From Gremmenia infestans (lineage: Eukaryota; Ascomycota; Leotiomycetes; Helotiales; Hamatocanthoscyphaceae), in NCBI GenBank assembly GCA_032629725.1, contig JAFEVB010000027.1, positions 1 to 64,000 of the forward strand: DNA of 64,000 nucleotides. The letters are read 5' to 3'. Position numbers and translations under genes: made by a program. This document shows, one piece after another, positions 11,175-22,300 of the stretch. How positions within the stretch are numbered: the stretch's first letter is position 1; each line of letters begins with the position of its first letter. Under the pieces are notes generated by a model. That model ran no database searches. It had not been told where the DNA came from and was given only the letters and a program-made list of their open reading frames with translations.

Positions 11175-13514
11175 TTATGTACCGCAATACCGCGGCACTC
11201 TCTCGATGATAGTCTCGGTGATAGTCTCGGTGATAGTCTCTGTGCATCCGCAGGTCGAAGTCGTAGTCATGGCTTGGTAAGGAATTGGGATCTCGCAGTA
11301 GATTGTTGTTATGCCAATTTCAGTGACGGTGAAGGTTTGATCGTAAGTCCAGACCGTTGATGGTGCGCTCGTGCAGTCGACGATGACACTTGTGGGTTTG
11401 GGGACGTCCCAAGTGATGGCTTGGTAAGAGATTGGGATGTCGCAGTAGATTGTTGTTATGCCGATTTCAGTGACGGTGAAGGTCTGATCGTAAGTCCAGA
11501 CCGTTGATGGTGCGCTCGTGCAGTCGACGATGACACTTGTGGGTTTGGGGACGTCCCAAGTGATGGCTTGGTAAGAGATTGGGATGTCGCAGTAGATTGT
11601 TGTTATGCCGATTTCAGTGACGGTGAAGGTCTGATCGTAAGTCCAGACCGTTGATGGTGCGCTCGTGCACTCGACAATGACACTTGTGGGTTTGGGGACT
11701 TCGCAAGTGATTGTCGTTACCCCGACATCATAGACCGTGAAAGTCTGAAGGTAGGTTTGAATTGTCGTTGGTACACTTGTGCATTCTACGGTAAATGTGG
11801 TCGTGCTTGTGCTTGCATAAGTCGATATCATGTTTATCACGTTTATCCTATTGAGGTTTGTTGAGTTCATCCATCGGGTCGAGGAGATTTGCGAGTTAAA
11901 TCTTTGAGTTGTCGATGTTTCAACTGCACTAACGTTTTGAACTCCTGTGCTAGTGTTGCTACTAGCTCCCGTGTTTCCAGTACGTGTTCCGGAATTTTCA
12001 GCACTGACAACTGCATTGCTAGAATTGGAACCGGAGCTAGAGGTAGTTTTACCAGTAAGGGGCGTGTTAGTGATAGTTCCAGTCCCACCTCCACTGCTTG
12101 TTGTGCCGCCTGACCTACTATTGCCCCCGCTGCTTGAAATATTCTTGAAAGTAGTCGGAGTAGTAAACGTCGTAGGAATAGTTACATTGGCAGATGTTGA
12201 AGTAGTAGAAAATCCCGCACTGCTTGACGTGTTCGAGCTGCTAGCGGTGGTCTTACTCGTAAGTGTCGTGTTGGTAATACTTGAATTGGCAGATATTGAA
12301 GTAGTAGAAAATCCCACAGCAGTGCTTGACGTGTTCGAGCTGCTAGCGGTGGTTTTACTCGTAAGTGTTGTGTTGGTGATAGTTGAATTGGCAGATATTG
12401 AAGTAGTAGAAAATCCCACAGCAGTGCTTGACGTGTTCAAGCTGCTAGCGGTGGTTTTACTAGTAAGTGTTGTGTTGGTGATAGTTGAATTGGCAGATAT
12501 TGAAGTGGTAGACAGTCCCGCAGCACTGCTCAATGTGCTCAAGCTGCTACCGGTAAGTGACGTGTTAGTGATATTTCCAGTCATAGTCCCTCCAGCACCT
12601 CCACTGCTTGCTGTGCCGCCTGATCCACCATTGCCTCCGCCGCCCGAAGTAGTCGGAAGAGTGGTAGACATTCCCGCAGCACTTCCACTGCCTGCTGTGC
12701 CGCCTGATCCACCATTGCCTCCACCGCCCGAAGTAGTCGGAGGAGAAGTAGACACTCCCGCAGCACTTCCACTGCCTGCTGTGCCGCCTGACCCACCATT
12801 GCCTCCACCGCTTGACGTGCTCGAGCTGCTGGACACAGCAGTCCCATTCGACGAAACAACCGTACAGTTTGATGTGTTGATGGTGTTAGTATCGAGAGTA
12901 ACGGCTTGGTTGAGGGCAAACAGGCCTCCGCTGTTCGTGGCACCGGTCGCAAACGTGATACTGGCCATTGCGAAGATGTTTCCTTGGAATGATGTGGTGG
13001 TACCGATAGTAGCAGAGGTGCCGACTTGCCAGAAGACATTGCATGGTTGTGCGCCGTTGGTGAGAAGCACGCTGGAGGCCGTTGCGGTGTTAAGTCCCGA
13101 GCCGATCTGGAAGACCCAGCGGCTGTCTGTTGTGCCGCCGCCATCGAGGGTCAATGTCCCAGTGAGTTGGGCGGAGGATGTGAAGGTATATGTCCCACCC
13201 ACGAGGGTTAGGCCACCGAGATCTTGGCCTGTAAGATCATCGGTTGAGGTAAGGCCGGCGAGCATGTTGTAGGTTGTTAGGGCTTCGGCTTGGCCCTGCA
13301 TGGCGACGGCGTCATCATTGTGTATAACGCCGTTCATGACTTGAGCCGCGGTAAGTCCTGTGATGGATGTTCCAGGGTAAAGGCCAACATCGCCATTGAT
13401 GATAGTTGGGCCCGTGTTTGTTATCGCGGATGCTCCCAGCACGCCAAAATTAAATTGGGCATTGGTCCTGAGGATGTGGAGACTGCTGAACAGCAGAATG
13501 GATGAGAGGTACAT
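11175..13514 (-). CDS. Secreted ice-binding protein (DUF3494) with repeat stalk
   Basis: Uninterrupted frame of 779 residues. A signal peptide (about 1-19, cleavage near NAQ) leads into a DUF3494/ice-binding domain (about 20-217): FGVLGASAITNTGPTIINGD, then PGTSITG, GLTLVGGTYTF, WVFQIGSGLNT and NVFWQVGTSATIGTTTSFQG are family hallmarks. These fold as an irregular beta-solenoid that adsorbs to ice and limits its growth, usually outside the cell. Next come Gly-rich 28-residue repeats, 34-residue Ser/Thr repeats with many N-glycosylation sites, and three 49-residue repeats beginning about PKPTSVIV with paired cysteines, ending RYCGT without a GPI signal. The long stalk suggests cell-wall or matrix attachment. 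DUF3494 genes are known to move between kingdoms. No neighbour suggests an operon-like role. Confidence 0.92.
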   Translation of the reverse strand: MYLSSILLFSSLHILRTNAQFNFGVLGASAITNTGPTIINGDVGLYPGTSITGLTAAQVMNGVIHNDDAVAMQGQAEALTTYNMLAGLTSTDDLTGQDLGGLTLVGGTYTFTSSAQLTGTLTLDGGGTTDSRWVFQIGSGLNTATASSVLLTNGAQPCNVFWQVGTSATIGTTTSFQGNIFAMASITFATGATNSGGLFALNQAVTLDTNTINTSNCTVVSSNGTAVSSSSSTSSGGGNGGSGGTAGSGSAAGVSTSPPTTSGGGGNGGSGGTAGSGSAAGMSTTLPTTSGGGGNGGSGGTASSGGAGGTMTGNITNTSLTGSSLSTLSSAAGLSTTSISANSTITNTTLTSKTTASSLNTSSTAVGFSTTSISANSTITNTTLTSKTTASSSNTSSTAVGFSTTSISANSSITNTTLTSKTTASSSNTSSSAGFSTTSTSANVTIPTTFTTPTTFKNISSSGGNSRSGGTTSSGGGTGTITNTPLTGKTTSSSGSNSSNAVVSAENSGTRTGNTGASSNTSTGVQNVSAVETSTTQRFNSQISSTRWMNSTNLNRINVINMISTYASTSTTTFTVECTSVPTTIQTYLQTFTVYDVGVTTITCEVPKPTSVIVECTSAPSTVWTYDQTFTVTEIGITTIYCDIPISYQAITWDVPKPTSVIVDCTSAPSTVWTYDQTFTVTEIGITTIYCDIPISYQAITWDVPKPTSVIVDCTSAPSTVWTYDQTFTVTEIGITTIYCEIPIPYQAMTTTSTCGCTETITETITETIIERVPRYCGT
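11287..11727 (-). repeat. 147-bp tandem repeats (3 units) in the ice-binding gene tail
   Basis: The word GGGATNTCGCAG recurs at 11287, 11434 and 11581, exactly 147 bp apart (49 codons). The units are nearly identical in DNA as well as protein, which points to recent duplication or gene conversion. Each unit carries two cysteines. Confidence 0.95.
12160..12560 (-). repeat. 102-bp repeats coding 34-residue Ser/Thr units
   Basis: AGATATTGAAGT recurs at 12291, 12393 and 12495, spaced by 102 bp, with a more diverged copy before. Each unit encodes FSTTSISANS-TITNTTLTSK and a Ser/Thr/Asn stretch, probably an O- and N-glycosylated extended stalk. Confidence 0.92.
12598..12832 (-). repeat. 84-bp Gly-rich repeats
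   Basis: TGATCCACCATTGCCTCC recurs at 12621 and 12705 (84 bp apart), with a third related copy (TGACCCACC) near 12789. Each encodes 28 residues of GGGGNGGSGGTAGSG type. They separate the ice-binding domain from the Ser/Thr stalk. Confidence 0.9.
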
Positions 13515-14118
13515 GTTATACTGGTCTTATCAGCTGTAATTTCCGGTAAGAGAGGGAAAATTCTAGTCATTAAGTCTACTGACTGGCGCATAATTCTCTC
13601 TTCTTTATAGAAAATTCATGATGTCAAGGGATTGCGAGCCGCTCCATTCCCTATTTAGATCAGGACGTTAGAACCGGGACACGCAGATAGCCCTTAGAGA
13701 AAGGCAGAAGAAAGCAAGGGATCTGTTGAGCTGATAAATGTTGGAGGTGAGTCTATTCTGGGTGGTTGTCACTGATTGAGATCTAGACCGTATGTAATTT
13801 TGTGAAGAACCTAGTTTTAAGACAGGACGTTCTCATTTCATCGAATCTGTAGCGCAGTTAAACCTTATTTCCATAGATAAGAGATTAAAGGAATGAGCAA
13901 TGTTATAAGGAATGAAAACTTAATCGTATGCTAATTATATGCAAGGAGAGAAATAAGAGGTAATATGAACCGAATCATAGAATTTATTAGCTATAAGAAC
14001 TATGTGTTAGGATCACAAGGAGGATCCAGGAAGCGGAGCACGTGGCTGCCAAGGCTTAGCGTGGCGCTAAGGCGCAGAACTATACTAAAAGGTTATACTA
14101 AAAGGTTATCTTACGTAC
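13515..14118. other. Promoter side of the ice-binding gene; otherwise empty
   Basis: No gene is supported. The left part must contain the promoter and 5' UTR of the minus-strand ice-binding gene. The right part is AT-rich with a duplicated ACTAAAAGGTTAT word near 14092-14109. Confidence 0.45.
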
Positions 14119-14686
14119 CTAGCTAGCCGGCTTCTTCAGCAAATTCGAATTCGAGAAGTTGAGGTAGATGAGAAAGTGACGGGCTACTTGTAGAGGCAGT
14201 CTGTGGAAGAGCTCGGTACAGTAAGCTCGACTGTGATTGTGGCTGCCGCTGTGCAGGCTTTTCTGCTGAGGTTGAGGGCTAGTATTATTGGTACGGCCGG
14301 AACCCTGAGTCTTCTGAGTGTCTTGAGTGTGCTGGGTCTGGGTCTGAGTCTGCGTATTCTGCGGAGCACGTGACATGTAGGTATGCCGGGTGCCTCTAGT
14401 CTCGTATGCTTCAAGCCAAAATCCGTCTTCTCGGAGGAGGGGAAGAGAGTCGTGAGACCGAGGTGACAGGTTTGCTATCTATCGGTCGGTTACTGAGGGT
14501 TTCCCCCTTCCCTTCCCCTTCTCCTGGAGATCTGCTCGGTTTCACTCGTCTTGACGGAACTTCTGTATTGACCGTGGCCTTGAGCTTTCCTGAATTATTT
14601 GATGCGCCGTTGTGCTGAACACCGGTATGACCGGAAAATGGATATTGCATAGTATGTTTCGTAGATGGGCCAGAGAGTTCGGCCAT
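14119..14686 (-). CDS. Uncertain hypothetical protein(s)
   Basis: Two minus-strand frames lie end to end. The first (14686-14411) starts with ATG and gives 91 hydrophilic residues beginning MAELSGPSTK and rich in Ser, Pro and Arg. The second (14376-14119, another frame) gives 85 residues starting MSRAPQNTQ with a TQ-repeat and a hydrophobic end. They might be exons of one gene, but no clean donor/acceptor pair joins them in frame. No family is recognised and neither may be real. Confidence 0.25.
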
Positions 14687-15162
14687 CTCTCACTGAGATC
14701 GACATCGGGAATAGCTGCAGGTCAAGCATTGTGTGGAAGAGGCAGTGAAGAGGAAGTGCCAGAGATGTGCTGCGAAAGAAGGCGTCAGAAAAGCGGCTGA
14801 TCTTGCTTTGTTTGCTCTTGTTAGTCCATCGATTAATCGAATTTGCTGATATATTTTGATTCTAATAGGACGCACATATCGTACTTTAGAGGACAGCTGT
14901 GAACCGTCGGAATAAAATCAATGCGGAAAATCCCTTAATCGATGGGGACATTCACGTGACACGCTAGTTCGTATCCTTAGCCGGCTTAGGCTTCTATCAC
15001 AGCTCAATATACGTACTGCAGTATCTTATTCTTTTTACCTTGTGTAATAAAGATACCTTTTCCCAATCAAGCGCATGTTTTACTTTAGCATCTTGAGTTT
15101 CCCGTAGTTTCCTTTCAACCGAATTCGCGGACTGTAATGCCTTCAAGGCAGGCGTTTTAAAT
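14687..15162. other. Intergenic; no gene recognised
   Basis: Mixed composition, becoming AT-rich toward the inverted-repeat element at 15163. No coding frame or known signal was recognised. Confidence 0.4.
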
Positions 15163-15804
15163 AACGGTTATTTACTAAATCTATAGTGTTTAAAATTTAA
15201 TTACTCGATCTAAATTGTTTAATGCTTTTATTACTTGATCTATACTATTTCTATTAATCCATACACTTTTATTTTTACTACTAAAAACTCATATACCTAC
15301 TACTAGTAGTAGAAGCTTACAACTTTCATATAACTTCTAAGATATTAGCATACTAGCATATAGCTATAACAAGTGCTTATATATCATATTAGGATATGTA
15401 TATTACGTGAACTATATAATCTTAGCTTTAATAACTAATTAGTATTAAGGCCTTTCAGTTTATTGCTATAACCTTAGCAGGAACCTCTTTTATACTTATA
15501 AATGCAATAATAATAACAGATAACTAGGCTAGATAAGTGCATTATAAAAATAGGTAGGATCATATAATACATGTGATACATCTTATTCTAGCACTTCTAG
15601 CTTATTATTACCCTCTTTGATTTTATATCTAGGTCTCTATAACTAGTAGATAATAGTATAGCGCTATGCTAGTGCTATTCCTAAGGATAATAGAGCGAAC
15701 TACTAGTAGAAACTGAAAAGTGTATAAATTAAGTAATAAAGCATTAAACAGTATAGATCGAGTAATTAAAATTCAAAACAATATAGATTCAGTAAATAAC
15801 CGTT
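15163..15804. mobile_element. Decayed terminal-inverted-repeat element (MITE-like)
   Basis: The left arm (about 15163-15285) begins AACGGTTATTTACTAAATCT. The reverse complement of the right arm (about 15712-15804) begins AACGGTTATTTACTGAATCT, and similarity continues inward for about 90-120 bp through TTTAATTACTCGATCTA, GTTTAATGCTTT, ATTACTT and TACACTTTT, with a gap of about 30 bp in one arm. The interior of about 420 bp is AT-rich and has no transposase frame. Long arms, small size and no coding capacity suggest a non-autonomous DNA transposon relic. A clear target-site duplication was not found; flanking TA-rich words have diverged. Confidence 0.75.
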
Positions 15805-16837
15805 TAGATAAAACAAGCGGTTCTATAACCAACTCTTTCTGCTCGTTCGAAACCCTAAAGGCCATTAGAGAGAGGATTTTTTCAAAGAGATAGCGTAGTC
15901 GACGTTGAGATAGCGCACCAGCGCCCAAAGAAATCCCACGCTTTCTACGGAGCTCTAGCATCTTAACAAACAAGAGGTGGAGGGACCAAGGAGATGGGTG
16001 TTGCGGCGAAGAGGGTGTTATGACTTGAACGGGTCAAAGAAAAATATGCCACTATTTCAAAGGCTGTTATGTATGATCTGAAGATTGAGAGTGCAACATA
16101 CGCTGTAGATTTGACGATGATCGTTGCATTTTCTGCCATGAGCTCGAACTAGTCCTTTAGAATTAAGGTCGCAGCGAAGGCAGAACTTGCTATCAGTAGA
16201 AGCTCACGATGTTTGATTAAAGTAATAAACAATTCGGGCAATTGATAAGGTGCCATTTCCAAGACTCCCTATTTTAAAGCACTTGACCGACCCCGCGCGG
16301 GGTAGCAAAGCTCGTTCCATATTTGCTCAAGTAGCTAAAGCATGGCGTGACGGACATTTTCTATTGCAAGGAGGGTTATGGAAAGGGATGAGAGGCCGGG
16401 GGGAGGGGGTTCAGCTTGAGGTATCAGCAATGAATTTCTGGGACGCGTAAAGGGGGGGGGGATATCTAGGTTGAATGCCGTCGAGGCCGTGTAACAGTCG
16501 GATGAAATTATGGCTATTTTGGCGAGTGGAAGTGGAGCTGCCCCGCGTTGAGCCGCAGGGAAACCGTGGTGAGGACTTTGTAAACCCTGCACTGCAGTAA
16601 GCATATTTAGGATAATACTCGTACCAAAATGTATGGGGTGGTAGAAGAGGGCCCTCAGCCTCGTAAGCATAAACATCACAATACCAATGCACTAAGTAAG
16701 TCGCAAGAGAGTTCATTCATATGCTTCCTAGGTAAGCATCCGAACACCTTTTCCCACACCTCAAACTCCAAGCCATGCTCCGCTTCTAAATTCCCGTACT
16801 CCAGGTATCCGCTGTGCTTTCCACATACACGTCATTC
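15805..16837. other. Intergenic; 3' flank of GLE1
   Basis: Several short frames occur, none with coding character. G-runs (GGGGGGAGG near 16400, GGGGGGGGG near 16455) stand out. This is the border between accessory DNA and the first conserved housekeeping gene. Confidence 0.45.
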
Positions 16838-18502
16838 TTAGTTCTTTAATTTGAGACCCATATCCCTTTCTAGCTTGTCCGCTAAGACCTTCAGCGAGCT
16901 GGTGGCAACGTTGCGTTCCAGAGCCCGGTCTGGGAAATCGACCAATACAACTTTCAACGCCGCAATTGCAGCAGTGCCATAAAATCTCAAGAACATCGCT
17001 TCGTAATTCTCGACCATCGCTCGCAGGACTACGAATTGTGTCGGTGATGACTGGTCGGGTGGAGTTGAAACGATGCTAGCCAGCGCCTGCCAATAATGCG
17101 TAGGAGGCCAGGCATTCACGAGTTTGGACTTGGAAAAATCTCGAAGGCAAAGGGCAGCATATCCAGCTCCAAGACCCGTCATCCGCGTACTATGGACCTG
17201 TTCACCAACCCAGTGTCCTCCTTCTTTCTTCCATCCCAGTCTCGCACGACCCTCTTCCGTCTTTTCGCTCCCTCGAATACCAAACAGGACCGGACACACG
17301 ACTCGCATCTTCGCAATTAGAATGTCTATCAAAGGCCGATTTCTCCATTGGAACTGCGGATTTGAGAATACTGATATGGCAATCACACCAACTGGGTCGG
17401 CGGCTTTGGGAGCAACGCCAGCTTCTTCGATGAATTGGGTAATAATGGCCTTGCAAAAGACGTTGAGAAGGTAAATGAAGAGGGTAGGTAGAGAATCACC
17501 GTTGTGTGTTGCTTGGTCATCTGGTTCGGGGTTTTTTATCATAAAGGTGCTTGGATCGATAGGAGGACTTGGGTGGGTGGTCAATGCCGCTCGTAGTATA
17601 TCCACGATTTTGTTAAGCTAAAGCAATGTTCAGTAGGAACAATTCGCATTTAGAATGGGCGCACTTACGGGAATTCTATTGGCCCCTTTCTCTGAAGTTA
17701 GTTGCCCGATTGATTGTCTAAGTGCCCTCCTCATTTCGCCAGTCTTCGTCTTGAGAGCTTTGTCAGCCTTTCCAGCATTGGTAATGAAAAGGCGTAGGTT
17801 TTTGAGGTTCTTGTGAATTTCAAGATATCGCTCGAGGCCTGGAAATACGTGCGATGGCGCGGTGGAATTCGAGGTTGGAGCTGTAACATGATTCTGAATT
17901 TGTGGAGGTCTCTGGGGTGCCGGGGCCTGGAATTGAGGGGTTTGCGCAGGCCGTGGATCTGGAGGAGGTTGTGTTGCGAAAGGATTAGGATTGGGACTCG
18001 TTGGAGTTGGTTGGGTTAGAGTTTGGGGTTGCTGTTGGGCTGCTTGCGATGGAGGGGCTTGAACTGGAGGGGTTGGAGCTGCTGGGGGTGGATTTATTAT
18101 TGGCGCAAGCTTCTGAATCGGAGGATGAGATGGAGCAGGAGGTGGTGGAGGAGTAGGAAGTCTTGGTGGAAGTTTTGGGATCTGTCGGGCCTTGTTCTCG
18201 AGTTCTCGAATGCGCACCAGTTCCGCGGCGCGTTCATGCTCGAGATTAACGCGTTGCTCCTCCTGCTCAGTCTTTTGCCGTAGCCGCTGTTGCTCCTGGG
18301 TCAACTCGTATAGTGATAATGCTTCTATAGCGATTTCGCGCACTCGCTCTCGTTCAATGTGAGCTGTTGCAAGGGCATCTCGGTGCACATCCTCGCTGTT
18401 ACGATTCTCGAAGCGGGTATTGTAGTCGGGGTCGTGCCCTTCATGAATATGGCTCCTCCTCAGCAATGACGGCAGATCATCGTGAGAGGTTTGGTCTCCC
18501 AT
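16838..18502 (-). CDS. GLE1: mRNA export factor Gle1
   Basis: Exons 18502-17669 and 17617-16838, with a 51-bp intron (GTAAGT..CTTTAG, phase 0), give 537 residues starting MGDQTSHDDL. Residues about 45-110 form a charged coiled coil (ERERVREIAIEALSLYELTQ, then Glu/Arg/Gln-rich); 112-220 are Pro/Gln-rich and disordered; from about 225 (FPGLERYLEIHKNLKNLR) to the end is the helical Gle1 domain, with FIYLLNVFCKAIITQFIEE and AMFLRFYGTAAIAALKV near the C-terminus. Gle1 with inositol hexakisphosphate activates the DEAD-box ATPase Dbp5 at the cytoplasmic face of the nuclear pore, releasing exported mRNA; it also acts in translation. The gene is normally essential and single copy. It is divergent from SSD1. 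Confidence 0.93.
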
Positions 18503-19329
18503 ATTATTGACCTTGATTTAGCATTGGAATGGTGGTGGTGGTGTTGTGTTGGAGACAAGACGTCGAGTTTTCTTTGAGGTTGAGATTCTTGATACTTCCG
18601 TCACTTATTATTACATTACCAGAACAGGACCATACAAGCATTCCATTATTCTGCCATTGAGGTTGTCTAAATAGGCGGGCGGTGAAACATCGACTGCGGG
18701 TGGAGCTGCCAAGCTGTAGGATGACAGAATGGCACTGCGCTTCTCAATGAACAGACGAAAAAGGGGTTGTGGATGCTATTCGGAGGTAGGGGAGAGGGGA
18801 GGTATACCTAGTAATATGCATTCACACGGATACTACCTACCTTAATGTTATTGTATTTAGATGATTGTCATAATTACACATGTAAAGTACCCATTTAAGA
18901 CCTCAAACTACGGCCTTATTACTGCAGATCAGTCACGTGTCTCGTATACCATCTAACCGCATGCATCCTTTGGCCAATCCCAAGCCGGGAAGTGTGCAAG
19001 TGCAACGCAACGCAACTTGAACTCGGCCCAAATGAACTCAGGCCAAACACCTCGATCGTCAGTCAATACAACATCTCCTCTCCTCCTCAACTCCTCCTCC
19101 ACCACCACCACCACCACCTCCCACCACATTCCCTCCTCCACATCCTCGAAACGTCGAGAAGCACTCCTTCTATCCTTGATCCTCCTTCACATCCTCTCCT
19201 TTCGCCCTCCTTTGGATTCCATCGCGAAAACAGTCCTTTGAATTGCACTACGCAACAACCAAGCCCAGCCGAGCCATACCAAATATACCCACCAAGCCAT
19301 AAAAGCCGCACTCGACGTGCTACTCCGTC
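18503..19329. promoter_or_regulatory. Shared upstream region of GLE1 and SSD1
   Basis: 827 bp separate the two divergent start codons. The SSD1 side has long CT/CA-rich pyrimidine stretches (TCCTCCTCAACTCCTCC, CCACCACCACCACC) at 19075-19200, as is common just upstream of highly expressed fungal genes. Open frames here are translations of these simple sequences. No TATA box or named factor site can be called with confidence. Confidence 0.5.
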
Positions 19330-22300
19330 ATGGAGCACCAACAGAATCAACCTCAACCACCACCTCAGGGTGGTGTGCCAGGCCCAACTGGCCGCAGACT
19401 ACACATTGCCCACCGAAGAAGCCCGTCGGAACTGACGCCTTTGATGAGCATGTTCTCGTCGCCTGGGAGTAAGTCTCTATCTACATCCTCATCTGTCGTC
19501 ATCGGATACCAAGTCAATAATCACTATGCTAACATACATCCTCCTACAGTGGAACAGCTCGCCATACAACAACAGATCGAGCTGCTTCAACAGCAGCAGC
19601 AGCAAATCCAGGCTACCCACCAGCAATATGTCAACATGGGCATGATCCCACCAACCCAGCATCTAGCTCCTGGTGGAGGGTACAACCCCATTCAGCCCCA
19701 GATGCAGAACCTGTCCCCCCAAAGCGCATACCAGTTCCCCAACCAGATGCAGCAACAGCAGCCCCAGATGAATGCTCCCATGGGCGCTCCTACACAACCC
19801 TTATCACATCGTCGTAATCAATCGGCACTGCCCAACATGGGCATGGGTCCACCTCCAGCTCCATCCTCCGGGGCAGCGGGCGCTTCTTTCGGAGATTTTG
19901 GAGGACACAACCGAGATCTGAGTTCTGTCCGCGGAGGTCGTGGGGGCGGACCTCCCGGTGGCGGCCATCAACGTCGCCACTCTCTTGCCTTACCTGAGGC
20001 CAAGAAAGCAGCAGAATTGGCCCAACAAAAACGAACCACCTCAGGATTCCAATTTCCAATTCCAGGCACAACCGGTGGCACACCAACATCTGCCGAGCGC
20101 ACCGAAAGTCCATCTGGCGAAGATAAGAATACCGCGCAGAGTCCGTCAGTGGGGAACCATGTCGTCTCAGGTGCAAATCTTCGCGCGCGAGGAAGTGCTC
20201 ATGGTCGAAGCCAGAGCATGGCCGTAGGAGCGAACAATAGAGGTGGTTCTTCCATGCGCGGTGGCGGCTCATTCCAATTCCCCCCAATGCAGGCTACACC
20301 CGATGCCGGTGCAAGTGCCCAAGGGCAAGTACAAGGACAAGGCAATGACTTCCAGAGACGCGGAAGCTCTACAGGCCACAACAGAAGCTCGTCACGCAAC
20401 TTCGAGGGCAACTGGAGAAACCAGCCCCCACAAGGCCAGGTGCCACAGGATCAGCAACCTCCAATGGGCAATTTCCAAGGCCAGGGGCAGCCACAGGGCG
20501 GTTTCCAGCCTGGACACCGTAATCGCCCCTCCATGAACCAATCCATCAACAATATTGGCAACTTTCAGTATGGCGGTCAGCCTCCAATACCTGGATTGCC
20601 CCAAGCCCAGATGGCTCTCATCCCACAGCATATGTACCCGGGCCAAACATTGAATCCCCTTCAGATGCACCAGCTCCAAGCACAGATTCAGGCTACTCAG
20701 ATGAATGGACATGTTGGACTTCAAGGTAGCCAACACGCTCCTCAGCTCTCTGCACAGCAGCAACAGCAGCAGCGCAAGACTCTTTTTACCCCTTACCTAC
20801 CACAAGCGACACTCCCTGCTCTTCTCGGTGATGGCCAACTTGTCTCTGGTATTCTCCGTGTCAACAAGAAGAACCGAAGTGATGCCTACGTGACAACTCA
20901 AGATGGTCTTCTCGATGCAGATATTTTCATTTGTGGAAGCAAAGACCGCAACCGTGCCCTCGAAGGTGACCTTGTTGCCGTAGAACTCCTCGACGTGGAT
21001 GAAGTTTGGGGTCAGAAGCGCGAGAAAGAAGAGAAGAAGAAGCGTAAGGATATTACTGATACCAGAGGCGGTGGATCTACAAATGGCAATAACAACCAGT
21101 CGCACCGTGACAACTCGACCAATGGCGATGATCAGCCCAGTACTGGCGAGGGTACGATCCGCAGACGTGGTAGCTTGAGACAGCGCCCGACTCAAAAGAA
21201 GAATGATGATGTTGAAGTCGAAGGACAGAGTCTGCTCTTGGTTGAGGAAGAAGAGGTCAACGATGAGCAAAAACCTCTGTATGCTGGTCACATTGTTGCA
21301 GTCGTTGAACGCGTCGCTGGCCAGATGTTCTCTGGTACCCTTGGCCTGCTTCGTCCCAGTAGCCAGGCTACCAAGGAGAAGCAAGAGGCTGAACGCCAGG
21401 CTCGTGATGGCAACAACAACCGCCACCAAGAGTCCAGACAGCAGGACAAACCCAAGATTGTCTGGTTTAAGCCAACTGATAAGAGAGTTCCACTGATAGC
21501 AATTCCCACCGAGCAAGCTCCTCGTGACTTTGTCGAGAAACACATGGACTACGCCGACAGAATCTTCGTTGCTTGTATCAAGAGATGGCCAATAACCTCT
21601 CTTCATCCTTTCGGTACTTTGGTTGAGCAGCTTGGAAAGATGGGTGAGTTGAAGGTCGAAACCGATGCTCTACTCAGAGACAATAACTTTGCTTCCGATG
21701 AATTCTCGGATGCTGTCACTCGAAGTGTAGGTCTCGACGACTGGTCTCTCGCCAAGGAAGACGAGACTGCCATTGCTGCTCGCCGAGATTTCCGTGAAGA
21801 GAAAACCTTTACCATCGATCCCAACGGTGCCAACGAGCTGGATGATGCCATTCACGTCAAGACTCAAGATGATGGCAAGTTTGAAATCGGTATCCACATC
21901 GCCGATGTTGCCCACTTCATCAAGGCAAACTCCCTTGTCGATCGCGAGGCCAAGAAGCGGGGTACAGCTGTGTACTTGATGAACAGAGCCTGCGCGATGC
22001 TGCCACCAAAAATCTCTACTGAGATTTGCTCCCTGACACCCGGTCAAGAGCGATTAACTGTCAGTGTTGTCTTCAAGGTCAACGCTACCACTGGTACCGT
22101 CTCCGATGACGAAACATGGGTAGGAAAATCTATCATCAAGAGCTCTGGGAAGCTGAGCTACAAGGACGTTGATGCGATTCTGGCCGGATACACTGATACT
22201 AAGCTCGAAGGAGCCGAGGTCAAGGATATTCAAATCCTTCATGTAAGTCGAAAAGCCACAAGGGTGTTCCCATTTACTAATTCGTTACAGGCTGTTGCGC

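Noticed and set aside
11947..13272. 441-codon plus-strand open frame
   Set aside because: It is exactly antisense to the Ser/Thr/Gly repeats of the ice-binding gene; repetitive codon use keeps the opposite strand open. Its Val/Leu/Pro-rich text has no domain.
15773..15973. 66-codon minus-strand frame (MFVKMLELRRKRG)
   Set aside because: It runs into the inverted-repeat element and shows no homology; chance frame is likelier.
20797..21606. 269-codon minus-strand frame
   Set aside because: It lies antisense inside SSD1 and shows no family features.
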